64,000 nucleotides of DNA from CAVVSQ01 sp963848825 (GCA_963848825.1 CAWKFA010000002.1:496001-560000), one strand, 5' to 3'; positions 20,288-30,466 are shown, numbered from the stretch's first letter. Notes: a model not told the origin generated them from the letters alone. Numbers and translations: made by a program.

Positions 20288-21154
20288 CTAGCCCCCGTAC
20301 GTTCGCTGTGCCGCCCGCAAGGTGTTGTGCAGTAGCATCGTAATGGTCATCGGCCCCACGCCGCCCGGAACCGGCGTGATCGCCGAAGCCACCTTCGAGA
20401 CTTCCTCAAAATCGACATCGCCAGCCAGCTTGCCATCGGCCAGCCGGTTCATGCCCACATCGACCACCACCGCTCCGGGGCGCACCATGTTTGCCTTCAG
20501 AAAGCGAGCCTGACCGATCGCCACCACCACGATATCTCCCAGCCGGGTCAGACTCGCCAGATCGGCACTCCGGCTATGACATATGGTCACCGTGGCATTG
20601 GCGTCTTTGGCCTTCTGCATGAGGATGAGCGCCAGGGGTTTACCGACAATATTGCTGCGGCCCACGATGACCACGTGGCGGCCTTCGATGGGAATATTGT
20701 TGCGTACGAGAAGCTGCTGCACTCCCAGGGGAGTGCACGCCAAAAAGCCTGGCTGCCCCATCGTCAATAGTCCCAGGCTGTGCGTGCCGAAACCATCGAC
20801 ATCCTTGGACGCCGAAACTGCCTGGAGAACCGCCATCTCATTGATTTGCCTGGGCAGCGGTAATTGCACGAGAATGCCATGCACGCGCGGATCGGCATTG
20901 AGCTGGGCAACAAGTTCGAGGAGTTGGGTCTGCGTCGTGTCCGCCGGCAGCGCATGCAGCCAGCTCTCGATGCCGACCCTCTGGCAGGCCGCCCGCTTAT
21001 TGCGAACATAGACCTGGCTGGCCGGGTCGTCGCCCACGATGACGGCCGCTAGCCCGGGCCGTATGCCGCCCCGGCGATAGATGGCTTCGACTTCAACCGC
21101 GAACTCTGCCTGCATGGTCTGCGCGAGCTTTTTGCCGTCCAGCAAGATTGCCAT
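20288..21154 (-). CDS. folD: Methylenetetrahydrofolate dehydrogenase/cyclohydrolase
   Basis: A 288-residue bifunctional enzyme converting 5,10-methylene-THF to 10-formyl-THF with NADP+. The catalytic signature has Tyr49 and Lys53 (YVRNKRAACQ), followed by the LPLP segment (VQLPLPRQINE). The NADP-binding motif GRSNIVGKPLA lies near residue 165, and the C-terminal signature (TPVPGGVGPMTITMLLHNT) is complete. Length is standard and the frame intact. It is followed at five bases by the uracil-DNA glycosylase gene. Confidence 0.97.
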   Translation of the reverse strand: MAILLDGKKLAQTMQAEFAVEVEAIYRRGGIRPGLAAVIVGDDPASQVYVRNKRAACQRVGIESWLHALPADTTQTQLLELVAQLNADPRVHGILVQLPLPRQINEMAVLQAVSASKDVDGFGTHSLGLLTMGQPGFLACTPLGVQQLLVRNNIPIEGRHVVIVGRSNIVGKPLALILMQKAKDANATVTICHSRSADLASLTRLGDIVVVAIGQARFLKANMVRPGAVVVDVGMNRLADGKLAGDVDFEEVSKVASAITPVPGGVGPMTITMLLHNTLRAAQRTYGG

Positions 21155-21314
21155 GAAGTCTTACCTCGAACCGTAGAAATAGCCCGCGCGCCACACGTCC
21201 ACTGCTGTCTTTTTAGCAAATCCGCCGCGAGATAGGAGCGAGCAAACGAGGTAGATGAGGTAGCGGAGGTGGTTAGACCAGACGGACGTGTTACGACCAG
21301 AGCTGAAATCGGGC

Positions 21315-24300
21315 TCATTCAATCATCTGCGCCGGGATGCCGCGCCAACGAGTGTCCGCCGGCAACAATTCCCCTTTCATTGCCAGGGACAGGGCTTCCA
21401 GGTTCGCGTTGTCCGCAAGCTCGGCGTCGTAGAGCACTACAGAGCGCGGGCCAATCGAGCAGCCCTGCCCAACCTTGACCGTGGACATTTTCATGACGCG
21501 ATCTTCAAACAAGTGGGTCTGCAAGGAGGTAACGCCCGCGATCATCGCGTCAGCGCCGACGTGGACCAGGTCGAACTCGGTAAGGAAAGTCGTCTCCATG
21601 TAAACGCGCCGGCCAATGCGGGCACCGAAAAGGCGGAGCAGGGGGGCTAACAGCGGTGTACCCGTGAAGGCGCGTAATAGCCAGGGCACGGCCACGTTTT
21701 CATAGAGCGCCGTGATGAGCTCGGTGCGCCAGACAAAGAACGACCACATCGGTTCCACGCGCGGCCGGTAACGGCCGACCACCACCCACTTGCACAGGGC
21801 CACGAGGATTGTCACCACGAGCCCCATCCCCAGAGAGAACCCCGGCAGCACAAATGCCAACGACCAGGCCGGCAAACCAGTAAACCAGGGCAAAGCCATG
21901 AGCCCGGCCAACATGACGAGATAGGCGAAGCTCGCGGGCAAGACCACGCGCAAAGACTCGACCGCCAGGCGGCAAATTACCAGCCGGGCGGACGGATGAT
22001 AGGTGACGGAATCGTCGAACTGTTCGCTCATTTGCCGGCGAGGTAGAAAGATCGCAGGCGAGCCCAGCCAGGATGTGCCTTCCTTGATTGGTTCACGCGG
22101 GGGAACGGATTGCACCCCTATCAAACTGCCGCCGGGCAGACGTGTGTCCGAAGGGACCAGGGCGGCGTTGCCGACGAAACAGCGGGCGCCAAGTTCCGTT
22201 TTGCCCAGGGCAATCATGCCACGGTGATAACGTGCCGCACCGACCACGGCCAGGTCGGCAATAAAGCACTCCTGGCCCATGACGACCAGGTCCGGGTCGA
22301 TGTCGGACACCGTGGAGACTTCCGCGCGTTTGCCAACCGTCGCGCCCAGAAGACGCAGCCAGGGCGAGGTATAGAGCGTGGCATAGAGCGAATTGGTCGC
22401 ACCCAGGCTAAGCTGCATAAGTTTGTCGGCCACCCATTTGCGCAAGCCGAAAAAACTGCACAAGGGCACCAGGCCGAGCCGGGTTCGAGGCATGGCCAGC
22501 TTTTTGCCCACGGCCACCAGCAAGCAGGTCGTCAACACGTAAATGAGCCCCGCAATCGGCAGCGCTGCCACGGCCTGCCAGGCGTCCCCATCCGCGAGCA
22601 GGTACAACAAGATTAATCCCGGCGTAATGTTAAGCCACGGCAGAATTGCCATCATCAAAAAGCCCGCGACAAAGCCAAGGCCCAGTACCACCGACCACTG
22701 CTGGCCAGCACCGCCGTCGGCCATCGCCTTTAATTGGCTATCGTCGGCCACCCGGCGCGACGGAGACCCGGCCCAGGTTTCTCCGGCGGGTATGGTCTGA
22801 GAACGCGCGACGAGCGACTGTTCACCGAGGCAGGCACCGTCACCGACATTCGCACCAAGCATGACAACGGCATTCGTGCCAATGAAGCAGCCTTCGCCCA
22901 GGCGAATCGGGGCCAGGTACAGCCAGCCATCTTCCACGAGAAAAGGCTCGAGTACCGCGGCATAGCCGATGCTCGTGCCAGCACCAATCTCCAGGAGGTC
23001 GGGCATCAGCAGCCTTGACGAAGCCAAATGACATCCCCGGCCGATCCGGGCGCCAAATAGCCGAACGTACGGCGCCAGCAATGGCGAGCCTGCCAGCGTG
23101 CCAAGCGGCGCCAGCGCCATGAGCTTGCGAGCCAGCCACCACCGGCAATAATACCAACCCCACAGGGGATACCTTCCCGGCCGGGTTCGTCCCAGCAATA
23201 GCCACTTGCCAAGCACCGGCAAAGCCAGTCGTGTGACGACCATGATGCCGACGGCGCCAAGACCAGCCCAGAGCCAGTCGGCCGCGCCGTTTCTTTGGGT
23301 GCCGGTCAAGAGCAGAGCCAGGGGAGCGCTGACGAGGACCATCATCAAGTAAATGCCAACCGTTTGCGCCAGGCCGCACGCCAGCACGCGCGCGTTGCCG
23401 TGGCGAAGCCGATCACCTGGAACATGCGCGGAGACATGCGCGGGGTGGCTCGCGAGAAAGCTGGCCAAACCACGAATCGTTGGGTGGGTATAGAGGTCGG
23501 CCATCGCCAGGTGCATCAAGGCCGGGTCCTTGCGGAGATCGGAAATCACCATGGCGGCGAACAGAGAATGGCCGCCCAGGTCGAGAAAGAAATCGGCATC
23601 CACGGATGGGTTCGTCAATCCAAACACTCGAGCCCAGGCGGCGAGCAGTACTTTCTCCAGGGGAGTTTCCGGCGCGATGGCGGGCGCCACGGCATCCGCC
23701 GCCAGGCGGTTGGAGACGGGCGCCGGCAAGCGGCTGCGGTCGGCCTTGCCGCTGGGCAGCATGGGGAGACTATCCATGATCTCGATAAAGGCCGGCACCA
23801 TATATTGCGGCAGCCGACGACGCAAGTTTTGCTGGAGTCGCTGCCGCAAATCCCCGGTAACCGAACCTGCCAGCACGACATAGGCAGCCAGCTCTTGAAC
23901 GTTGGCCTCGCCATTGACCAAAGCGACGATGGCGCTGACAACATCCACGTCCTCGCGCAGCACGGCTTCAATTTCGCCCAGTTCGATGCGGTAGCCGCGG
24001 ATTTTCACCTGGCTATCGATACGCCCGAGATATTCGATTTCCTCGTCGGGCGTCAGTCGGCCAAGGTCGCCCGTTCGGTAAAGGCGGGCTCCGGGACGGT
24101 CGTTAAACGGATCCTGGACGAATCGCTCCGCCGTGAGTTCAGGGCGATTGACGTAGCCCACGGCAACGCTCGGCCCGCCGATGCAAATCTCGCCGCTGGT
24201 GCCCGCTGCCACCTCCTGAAGCTGCTCGTCCAAAATGTGGACTGTATAAGATGGCAGCGGACGACCGATGGTCACCGCCTTGCCGGGCCGTAACTCGGTC

Positions 24301-25277
24301 CAGGTTGCGGTAACGGTCGCCTCGGTCGGGCCATAAGTATTGAGCATACGCCGGCCGGGCCGGCTCCAACGCTCCACGAGAGCGGCCGGACAGGCCTCGC
24401 CGCCCACGAGGAGAGTGCGAAGCGTCGGCACGTCACGTTCGATCGTGGCCAGCAGCGTGGGCACGCAGGCCATCACCGTGATTTCTTGTTCGATGAGAAA
24501 ATCGGTAAGGCCCGCGCCCAGGCGGCGATGTCCGCTTGGCCCAGCTACCAGGGTGGCGCCGGCCGCGAAGGTGGGCCAAATCTCTTCGATGGAAAAATCA
24601 AACGCCAGCGTCATGCCCTGGTACACACGGTCCGTGCGCGTGACGCCATAAATCGGCATGCAGGCACAGAGAAAATTGCGAATGCTGGCTTGCGTAACCG
24701 CGACGCCCTTGGGCCGGCCCGTCGTGCCACTTGTGTAGATGATGTAGCAGAGGGCGTCGCTGGCTGGCATGATGTTCGGGCGCTGTTCTGGTTCCACCTC
24801 GATGTCGGGCGCCGCGTCCACGAACAGTAAGGGGCAGGCAACACCGCGTGTGGCCGGCTCGAAAGACCTGGTGGTGATCAAGATTGCCAGGCTGGCATCT
24901 TCCGCGATGAACTCCAAGCGGTCCGCCGGGAAGGAAGTGTCCAGCGGCACGAAGGCGGCGCCGCATTTCAGCGCCGCCAGCAGTGCGACGTAGGTCGCAA
25001 GAGAACGTTCGAGGAGCAGGCCGACGCAATCTCCCGGGCAGATGCCCAGGCGGAGCAGGTGGTGCGCGAGCTGGTTGGCAAGGGCGTCCAGTCGGGCATA
25101 GGTAAAAGATTTTCCCTCGCACACCAGGGCCACGGCGCCGGGAGAGGCATCAACCGTCCTTTCGAAGAAGTGGTGCAGACAGCGCGGGCCAGACTCGCCG
25201 CGCGCCACCGCCCAGCCGTGGGAAAGGCCGCCGAAAGCGCGCACGTCTTTTTCGCGATTGGAGTTCGAGGATTGCAT
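21315..25277 (-). CDS. Pls/PosA-family non-ribosomal peptide synthetase
   Basis: A 1320-residue single-module synthetase. An adenylation domain (about residues 25-530) shows core motifs YIIYTSGTTGRPKG, YGPTEATVTATW, YRTGDLG, KIRGYRIELGE and LPSGKADR. A carrier domain follows with the phosphopantetheine Ser in LGGHSLFAA (about 567). The remaining 700 residues are the terminal domain of the Pls/PosA family: several transmembrane segments interleaved with left-handed beta-helix hexapeptide stretches like those of acyltransferases, apparently in three repeats. Relatives include epsilon-poly-lysine synthetase, which joins one amino acid repeatedly without a thioesterase. The substrate pocket read by eye starts D-F; I do not assign an amino acid. 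It lies last in a four-gene run with a phosphatase, flippase-like protein and glycosyltransferase. Confidence 0.88.
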   Translation of the reverse strand: MQSSNSNREKDVRAFGGLSHGWAVARGESGPRCLHHFFERTVDASPGAVALVCEGKSFTYARLDALANQLAHHLLRLGICPGDCVGLLLERSLATYVALLAALKCGAAFVPLDTSFPADRLEFIAEDASLAILITTRSFEPATRGVACPLLFVDAAPDIEVEPEQRPNIMPASDALCYIIYTSGTTGRPKGVAVTQASIRNFLCACMPIYGVTRTDRVYQGMTLAFDFSIEEIWPTFAAGATLVAGPSGHRRLGAGLTDFLIEQEITVMACVPTLLATIERDVPTLRTLLVGGEACPAALVERWSRPGRRMLNTYGPTEATVTATWTELRPGKAVTIGRPLPSYTVHILDEQLQEVAAGTSGEICIGGPSVAVGYVNRPELTAERFVQDPFNDRPGARLYRTGDLGRLTPDEEIEYLGRIDSQVKIRGYRIELGEIEAVLREDVDVVSAIVALVNGEANVQELAAYVVLAGSVTGDLRQRLQQNLRRRLPQYMVPAFIEIMDSLPMLPSGKADRSRLPAPVSNRLAADAVAPAIAPETPLEKVLLAAWARVFGLTNPSVDADFFLDLGGHSLFAAMVISDLRKDPALMHLAMADLYTHPTIRGLASFLASHPAHVSAHVPGDRLRHGNARVLACGLAQTVGIYLMMVLVSAPLALLLTGTQRNGAADWLWAGLGAVGIMVVTRLALPVLGKWLLLGRTRPGRYPLWGWYYCRWWLARKLMALAPLGTLAGSPLLAPYVRLFGARIGRGCHLASSRLLMPDLLEIGAGTSIGYAAVLEPFLVEDGWLYLAPIRLGEGCFIGTNAVVMLGANVGDGACLGEQSLVARSQTIPAGETWAGSPSRRVADDSQLKAMADGGAGQQWSVVLGLGFVAGFLMMAILPWLNITPGLILLYLLADGDAWQAVAALPIAGLIYVLTTCLLVAVGKKLAMPRTRLGLVPLCSFFGLRKWVADKLMQLSLGATNSLYATLYTSPWLRLLGATVGKRAEVSTVSDIDPDLVVMGQECFIADLAVVGAARYHRGMIALGKTELGARCFVGNAALVPSDTRLPGGSLIGVQSVPPREPIKEGTSWLGSPAIFLPRRQMSEQFDDSVTYHPSARLVICRLAVESLRVVLPASFAYLVMLAGLMALPWFTGLPAWSLAFVLPGFSLGMGLVVTILVALCKWVVVGRYRPRVEPMWSFFVWRTELITALYENVAVPWLLRAFTGTPLLAPLLRLFGARIGRRVYMETTFLTEFDLVHVGADAMIAGVTSLQTHLFEDRVMKMSTVKVGQGCSIGPRSVVLYDAELADNANLEALSLAMKGELLPADTRWRGIPAQMIE

Positions 25278-25404
25278 TAGCCAACAGGAAATAGGAAGGT
25301 TGATATTTCACGATGCACGTGGCGCCCGCTTGAACTATAGGGGCACTCGCGCGGCTTTGGTGACGGCTACCGAGAGAGCGGCGAAACGGGCTGTGCTGGA
25401 GCTG

Positions 25405-26414
25405 TCAGGATATGGAAAAGCGGGCAAATTGGACATGGGCCGGCATCTCAGGCCTGTGCCGGCCGATGGGCGCTTCGATATTCAGCGTGTTACGCACGGT
25501 GTAAGCTTTCTTCCCCTGGCTTTCGAAGTAGGTGCGCGTCATCAGTTCGCCGATGAGCCCCATCGAAATGAATTGCACGCCGATAAGCACACAGATGGCG
25601 CTCAAGAGGAGAAACGGATTGCCCGTCATGAATGTGCCATAGGCCGACTTCATCCAGATAGTGACGACCAGGCTCAGAAAGCCCATGCCCATGGAGCAAA
25701 GCCCCGCGAGGCCCATGGCATGCATGGGCCGTGTCAAATAAGAGTGCATAAAGGTGACGGTGATGAGATCCAGCACCACGCGAAACGTTCGGGAGAGAGT
25801 GTACTTGGTCTTGCCCGCGGTTCGCGCATGGTGGCGCACGGGGACCTGAGTCATGCGAGCGCCGGCTTGTTGCGCCAAAACGTTAATGAAGCGGTGCATC
25901 TCGCCATAAAGCGGAATCGACTCGGCCAGGTCACGGCGCATGGCGCGCAGCGTACACCCGAGATCTTTCGTTTGCACGCCGGTGACCTTGCGAATCAGCC
26001 AGTTGCCGAGCAGGCTGGGGACCTTGCGAATGAAGAAATGATCCTGGCGCTTGGCCCTGAGCCCGAGGACGGCATCGTAGCCCTCGTTGAGCTTGGCGAG
26101 CAGCAGCGGAATGTCGGCTGGGTCGTTCTGCAAGTCGCCGTCCATCGTGACGACAACGTCGCCGACGGACCAGTCGATGCCCGCCTGCAAGGCGGCCGAC
26201 TGCCCGAAATTGCGGCGCAGGCGCACGACCTTCACCAGCGGATCACGTTCGGCAAGGGCTTCGAGGGCCTGGAACGATCCGTCACTGCTGCCGTCATCCA
26301 CGAAAACCATTTCGTAATGAAGAGGCAGCGGGCTCAGTGCCCGCGCAGTCGCTCATGCAGCGTGCCGATGTTGTCCCGTTCGTCCTTCATCGGAATGATC
26401 ACCGATAGATCCAC
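25405..26414 (-). CDS. DPM1/ArnC-like family 2 glycosyltransferase, one frame break
   Basis: A membrane-associated GT-A transferase that would charge a polyprenyl phosphate with a sugar. The N-terminus (VDLSVIIPMKDERDN, start GTG 26414 after GAGGTGACTT) lies in one frame, and from about 26340 the protein continues as MVFVDDGSSDGS (nucleotide-binding Asp pair), MDGDLQNDP (DXD-like) and LGCTLRAMRRD. Two C-terminal transmembrane segments follow. One base near 26335-26345 must be removed to join them, giving about 336 residues. The start lies inside the 3' end of the upstream membrane-protein gene (62-base overlap). Confidence 0.83.
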
Positions 26415-27396
26415 AAGTCACCTCGCCCACGGGCGCGTCGGCCGGCACTGCCGGCGTTACAGGTTTAGGAAAATGACCAAAATAATACACCGCGCCTCCC
26501 AGGAGGCTGACCGCGGCATAAACGGCGAACCAGAGCATCGATAACGTCAGCGCGGTCCCCTCGGCAATGCCCAGCGGGGCCAAAAACAGCACCGTGGCTT
26601 TCTCGCGGACGCCCATGCCGTTGACACTGACGGGAAGCATCGTGAGCAGCGACACCATCGGCACCATCACCCAGTAATACGCCGCCGGTATGGGCGCATG
26701 GATGGCCACGCCAATGAGCCAGACAATCACGATGTTGGCGGCCTGGACAAACAGAGACAGCGCCAGCGTGGTTGCCAGAATACGCGGCACCGACAGCAAG
26801 CCGAGGGTGGCGCGGATTTGGTCCAGGCGCACACGCAGCTTGCTGTTGCTGTCGGGCGCGAACTGGCTGGCAAGCCGGGTCAGAATTTGCAGGCTCACGA
26901 GGCCCAGCGCTCCGCAGGCCGCGATGCCCCAGACGCTCCACGTGATCCAGGGTGGCAGGTCCAGCGGCGCCACGGTCACGGCCAAACACGCCAGCGCTAC
27001 CAGCACCAGAAGGCCATTCAGCCGATCAAGAAATACCGACGCGAAAGCCACCAGCTTGTTGCCCGATTTACCGTCCAGGTACCAGGCGCGGACGACATCG
27101 CCGCCGACCGAAGTAGGCAACAGCAAATTGAAGAACATACCGATGAAATAGAAACCGGTGAGCTGGCGCAAGCTACGCCGTAAAGCGAGCTGGTCGGCAT
27201 AGCACTTCCAGCGCAGAGCGCTGATCACCTGCGTCACCATCAACAGGGCGGCGGCGCCAATCCACAGCTCCCAGCGCATGTTGGCAAAACTGCCCTGCAC
27301 TTCGGCCCAGTCGGTCCGCCAACCCACCCAGGATAGCAAGGCGACACTCACGGACAGCCGTAAAATCCTATTCAACAAGGACGAACTCCTCTTCAT
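26353..27396 (-). CDS. LPG-synthase-TM/UPF0104 (AglD-like) membrane protein
   Basis: A 347-residue polytopic protein with about eight hydrophobic segments, matching the flippase-like transmembrane domain (PF03706) of lysyl-phosphatidylglycerol synthases and AglD/YbhN proteins. Typical segments are LTGFYFIGMFFNLLLPTSVGGDVVRAWYL and MLPVSVNGMGVREKATVLFL. No soluble aminoacyl-transferase domain is attached. Such stand-alone proteins are often next to polyprenyl-phosphate glycosyltransferases, as here. It overlaps the phosphatase gene before it (29 bases) and the glycosyltransferase after it (62 bases). Confidence 0.82.
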   Translation of the reverse strand: MKRSSSLLNRILRLSVSVALLSWVGWRTDWAEVQGSFANMRWELWIGAAALLMVTQVISALRWKCYADQLALRRSLRQLTGFYFIGMFFNLLLPTSVGGDVVRAWYLDGKSGNKLVAFASVFLDRLNGLLVLVALACLAVTVAPLDLPPWITWSVWGIAACGALGLVSLQILTRLASQFAPDSNSKLRVRLDQIRATLGLLSVPRILATTLALSLFVQAANIVIVWLIGVAIHAPIPAAYYWVMVPMVSLLTMLPVSVNGMGVREKATVLFLAPLGIAEGTALTLSMLWFAVYAAVSLLGGAVYYFGHFPKPVTPAVPADAPVGEVTCGSIGDHSDEGRTGQHRHAA

Positions 27397-28470
27397 GGGG
27401 TTCCGACCCAGCCTGATAAAACCAGCAGTGTTGCTCCTCGGTCATGTCCGCCAGCAGGCGCAAGCACCGGTCTTGTGAAGGGGGCTGATCACCAGCGTGA
27501 TCGTGACCTCCTGGCCGGGAGGAACTTCCTTGTCCCACATGCCGCCCCTGCCCTCCGCGAGCAGGCTTTCGCCGTCCCAGATCTGATAGCCGAGATGAAT
27601 TCCCGATAATAGCCCGGCGTGCATCTGCCAGGTTTTGCAGCCGGTGTTGCGAACCTTGACACGATAGCCAATCGGCTCGCCGCGTTTGAAGACAGCGCCG
27701 ACGGGCGCACCGCTCAGTGCGACATCCTGTCCGAGGGGCACAAATTCTTCGAAGCGGGCGCTGCACCAGCCGCCGTTGTATTCGTCGAGAATCCAGTGCC
27801 GAAACGCGGCGGCATCATGGCGGCGGCCCTGTTTGCCAAGCCAATCCTCATAAAGGTCGATGAACTGATCGAGAATGCCTGTTTTGGACAGCGCAACGTG
27901 CCCATACCAGAGCCCAAGCTGCTTACGTGCATCCGAGAGCGTGACATCGGGCTGGAGCAGCAGCGCGATTACCGACGCCATGCCGGTACGATCCGCGCCA
28001 CGCCGGCAATGGAAGAAGACCGGGTAGGCCGCTTGTTCAAGCACCTCGACGAGCCGGCGCAACTCCAGCGACGACGGCAAGCGCAGGGCGGAGAAACAAA
28101 TGTCCTCCTGATCAATCCCCAGATGCTGCACGGCCCTGGTTTCCATGGCATACCATTCATTGGGCAGACCGCAGCCCCGCAAATTGATGATGGTGCGCAC
28201 GCCATAATTCTTGGCCAGCGTTTCGACGTAGCTGGCATTCGGTTGTGCACCACGGTACACCCGGCCGGCAACGACGGTATGAAGATTCCAACCCACCAGC
28301 CGCCGGCCTAATTCGTAGGTTAGCAAAAACGCGACACCGACAAGAGCAAGACGCCCAAGCTGCTTCCAGGAGAACAAACGGCGGTGCGCCGGGCGCTGGG
28401 GCGAGCGCAAAGGCTCAAGCCCTTCCTTCGGCCTATCGCTTTGGGCAGCACTTGTGGAGATCATCGCCAT
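27368..28470 (-). CDS. Membrane-anchored dual-specificity phosphatase with Ig-like C-terminal domain, one frame break
   Basis: One transmembrane helix (residues about 39-60) precedes a DSP/tyrosine-phosphatase domain. This carries the CX5R loop HCRRGADRTG with nucleophile Cys155, and a likely general-acid region around GIDQEDICF. After residue about 240 the sequence changes to a beta-rich module (VGAVFKRGEPIGYRVKVRNTGCKTWQM, VPPGQEVTITL) resembling Ig-like or carbohydrate-transporter (Wzt-C-like) modules. A frame break near 27475 separates the last 35 codons, which run on to the stop at 27368 and overlap the next start. The combined length is about 367. The substrate may be a phospholipid, phosphosugar or protein; context favours an envelope lipid or sugar, but this is inference. 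Confidence 0.75.
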
Positions 28471-28596
28471 CCTTGACGAAAAGAGCGCGCGTCATCCGGG
28501 CGACGCTCATTGGGAGAGACCGGCGGGATGATGCCAAAAATGGAGGGAAGTGACTAGGCCGGATTTGGGGAAGCAGAGTTGGGCCCGATAAAAAGG

Positions 28597-28645
28597 AAAA
28601 AACGCGCAACATGCTGGCTATCCCGCCAGATCCGTCGCGCGTTTT
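28597..28645 (-). terminator. Terminator of the rpsB-tsf transcript
   Basis: On the minus strand, arms AACGCGC-GAC and GTTGCGCGTT enclose a GC-rich loop that can itself pair (CTGGCGGGATAGCCAG). A T-run follows. It lies 20 bases after the tsf stop. Confidence 0.7.
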
Positions 28646-28664
28646 CGCCGCGAAAAGCGCCTGC

Positions 28665-29498
28665 TTAGCTCAATTCACCCACCTTATAGCGCACAAAACG
28701 GCTCATCTTGAGGCCAGCGGCCTTGAGGAGGTCGCCTACCGTCTTGGTCTCATCCTTGACAAAGGGCTGTTCGACCAAAACGTTCTCGGCAAACCAGGTC
28801 TTCATCTTGCCCTCGGCGATTTTGTCGATGATGTTGGCTGGCTTGCCGGTGGCCGCGGCCTGGGCCTTGGCGATCTCCAGCTCCTTGGCAATCAAGTCCG
28901 GCGACACGTCCTCGCGACGAGCCGACACAGGGTTTTTGGCCGTCACGTGCATGCAGATGTCACGCAACAACTGGGGGTCGGCCTTGTCCCCCTCGACCTG
29001 CAGTAGCACGCCGACCGAACCGTCATGATGGCAATACTCGCCGAGCAGCCCGGTAAGCCGCATAAAGCGCTTGGGCTTCATGTGTTCGCGAATCAGACCC
29101 ACCACGTCGGCAAGGACGTCGTTGACCGACTTTTCGGGGTCGCCGACGAAGGGCTGCTTGATTAGCTCCTCGACCGTCGCGGGATTTTGCAAGGCGACCT
29201 GCTTGGCCATGTCGTTCGCCAGCTTGACAAAATGCTCGCCCTTGACCACGGGCGCGCTTTCACAGCGCATCTCCAGGATGGCGCCGACCTTTTGGGCCGG
29301 GTCGATAAAGATGGCGATACGGCCTTCCGCGGCTTCGCGATCGCCCTTGCTGACCTGTATCTTGGCGTTCTTCTCGCGGAGCAACTGGATGGCTTTTTCC
29401 ATGTCGCCGCTCGCTTCGTTGAGCGCTTTTTTGCAGTCCATCATCGGGGCGTTGGTGCGGTCCCGAAGGGTTTTGACATCGGTAGCGGAAATGCTCAT
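28665..29498 (-). CDS. tsf: Translation elongation factor Ts
   Basis: A 277-residue guanine-nucleotide exchange factor for EF-Tu. The N-terminal UBA-like signature TDVKTLRDRTNAPMMDCKKAL is clear, and the coiled-coil and core subdomains follow at the usual length. Start ATG 29498 is preferred over the upstream-open 29549 because it matches the family N-terminus and has GGATATC just upstream. It follows rpsB by 104 bases on the same strand, the universal rpsB-tsf order, and is closed by a hairpin terminator at 28597-28645. Confidence 0.97.
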   Translation of the reverse strand: MSISATDVKTLRDRTNAPMMDCKKALNEASGDMEKAIQLLREKNAKIQVSKGDREAAEGRIAIFIDPAQKVGAILEMRCESAPVVKGEHFVKLANDMAKQVALQNPATVEELIKQPFVGDPEKSVNDVLADVVGLIREHMKPKRFMRLTGLLGEYCHHDGSVGVLLQVEGDKADPQLLRDICMHVTAKNPVSARREDVSPDLIAKELEIAKAQAAATGKPANIIDKIAEGKMKTWFAENVLVEQPFVKDETKTVGDLLKAAGLKMSRFVRYKVGELS

Positions 29499-29602
29499 GG
29501 GATATCCTTCGCTGAATAATAAATCGTTTAGCCGCGCTGCCTGCGCCACCGCGAAATTTCGCGGCGAGTGCGGGCAGCGCGGCTATACGGGCTGTAAAGA
29601 CC

Positions 29603-30466
29603 TTAAGATACGACAGCGGCTGCAGGCTTGGGGTTCGCCATGGGCCGACCACCCCGGCCGGTGCCGCCGACATTGGCTTCCGGCGGCAACGATGCCCGCC
29701 CTTCCAGGATCGCGTCCGCCAGCTTGGCCAGGATTAGCTCGATGGAGCGAATGCTGTCATCGTTGCCCGGGATCGGCAAATCGACGCAGTCCGGATCGCT
29801 ATCGGTATCGATCAGGGCGACCGTCGTCACGCCCATCCGCTTGGCTTCCTTGACGGCGATGTCCTCGCGCTTGGGATCGACGACGATCATGGCGTCGGGC
29901 AGGCGATTCATCTCGCGAATGCCCTGGAGGTTGCGCGTAATTTTGGTTAACTCGCGGTTGAGCGTGGCCACCATCTTCTTGCTGTAGCCGCGGATGGCGG
30001 CGTTTTCCGGCGCCTTGCTAAGCTCCAGTTTGCCCGACTCATTGTGCATCGTCTTCATGTAGGCCATCATGTCCGAGGTGCTCGGCCTATCGCCGGCCGG
30101 CAGCCACAGGCCTTCCAGTTCATGCAGGCGTTTGAGGCGATCGCGAATGGTGCGATAGTTGGTCAAGGTGCCGCCCAGCCAGCGTTCGCTGACATAGGGC
30201 ATCCCGGCACGGGCCGCCTCGCGCTCGATCGATTCCTTGGCCTGGCGCTTGGTGCCCACGAAGAGAACCAGGCTGCCGCGGCTGGCGACCTTGGCCAAAA
30301 AACGATAGGCCCGCAACAGGCCGCGCACCGTTTCCTTCAGGTCGATGATGTGAATGAGATTGCGCTTGCCGAAAATAAAAGGCCTCATCTTCGGGTTCCA
30401 GCGGCTAGCCCTATGCCCGAAATGGACGCCCGATTCGATCAATTCCTGCACTTGGACAATAGACAC
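29603..30466 (-). CDS. rpsB: 30S ribosomal protein S2
   Basis: A 287-residue ribosomal protein. The N-terminus LIESGVHFGHRASRWNPKMRPFIFGKRN and the second signature (PDAMIVVDPKREDIAVKEAKRMGVTTVALIDTDSDPD) are canonical. The GTG at 30466 has AGGAGG six to seven bases upstream and starts at the conserved position; the longer open frame to 30589 has no fitting start. An Ala/Gly/Pro-rich tail of about 25 residues extends past the core. The frame is fully intact. Confidence 0.97.
   Translation of the reverse strand: MSIVQVQELIESGVHFGHRASRWNPKMRPFIFGKRNLIHIIDLKETVRGLLRAYRFLAKVASRGSLVLFVGTKRQAKESIEREAARAGMPYVSERWLGGTLTNYRTIRDRLKRLHELEGLWLPAGDRPSTSDMMAYMKTMHNESGKLELSKAPENAAIRGYSKKMVATLNRELTKITRNLQGIREMNRLPDAMIVVDPKREDIAVKEAKRMGVTTVALIDTDSDPDCVDLPIPGNDDSIRSIELILAKLADAILEGRASLPPEANVGGTGRGGRPMANPKPAAAVVS

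Noticed and set aside
23295..24293. 332-codon open frame on + opposite the Pls/PosA synthetase
   Set aside because: Antisense shadow of the adenylation domain; no own ribosome site and no known motif.
25258..26544. 428-codon open frame on + opposite the DPM-like glycosyltransferase
   Set aside because: Antisense shadow; the minus-strand frame has the glycosyltransferase motifs.
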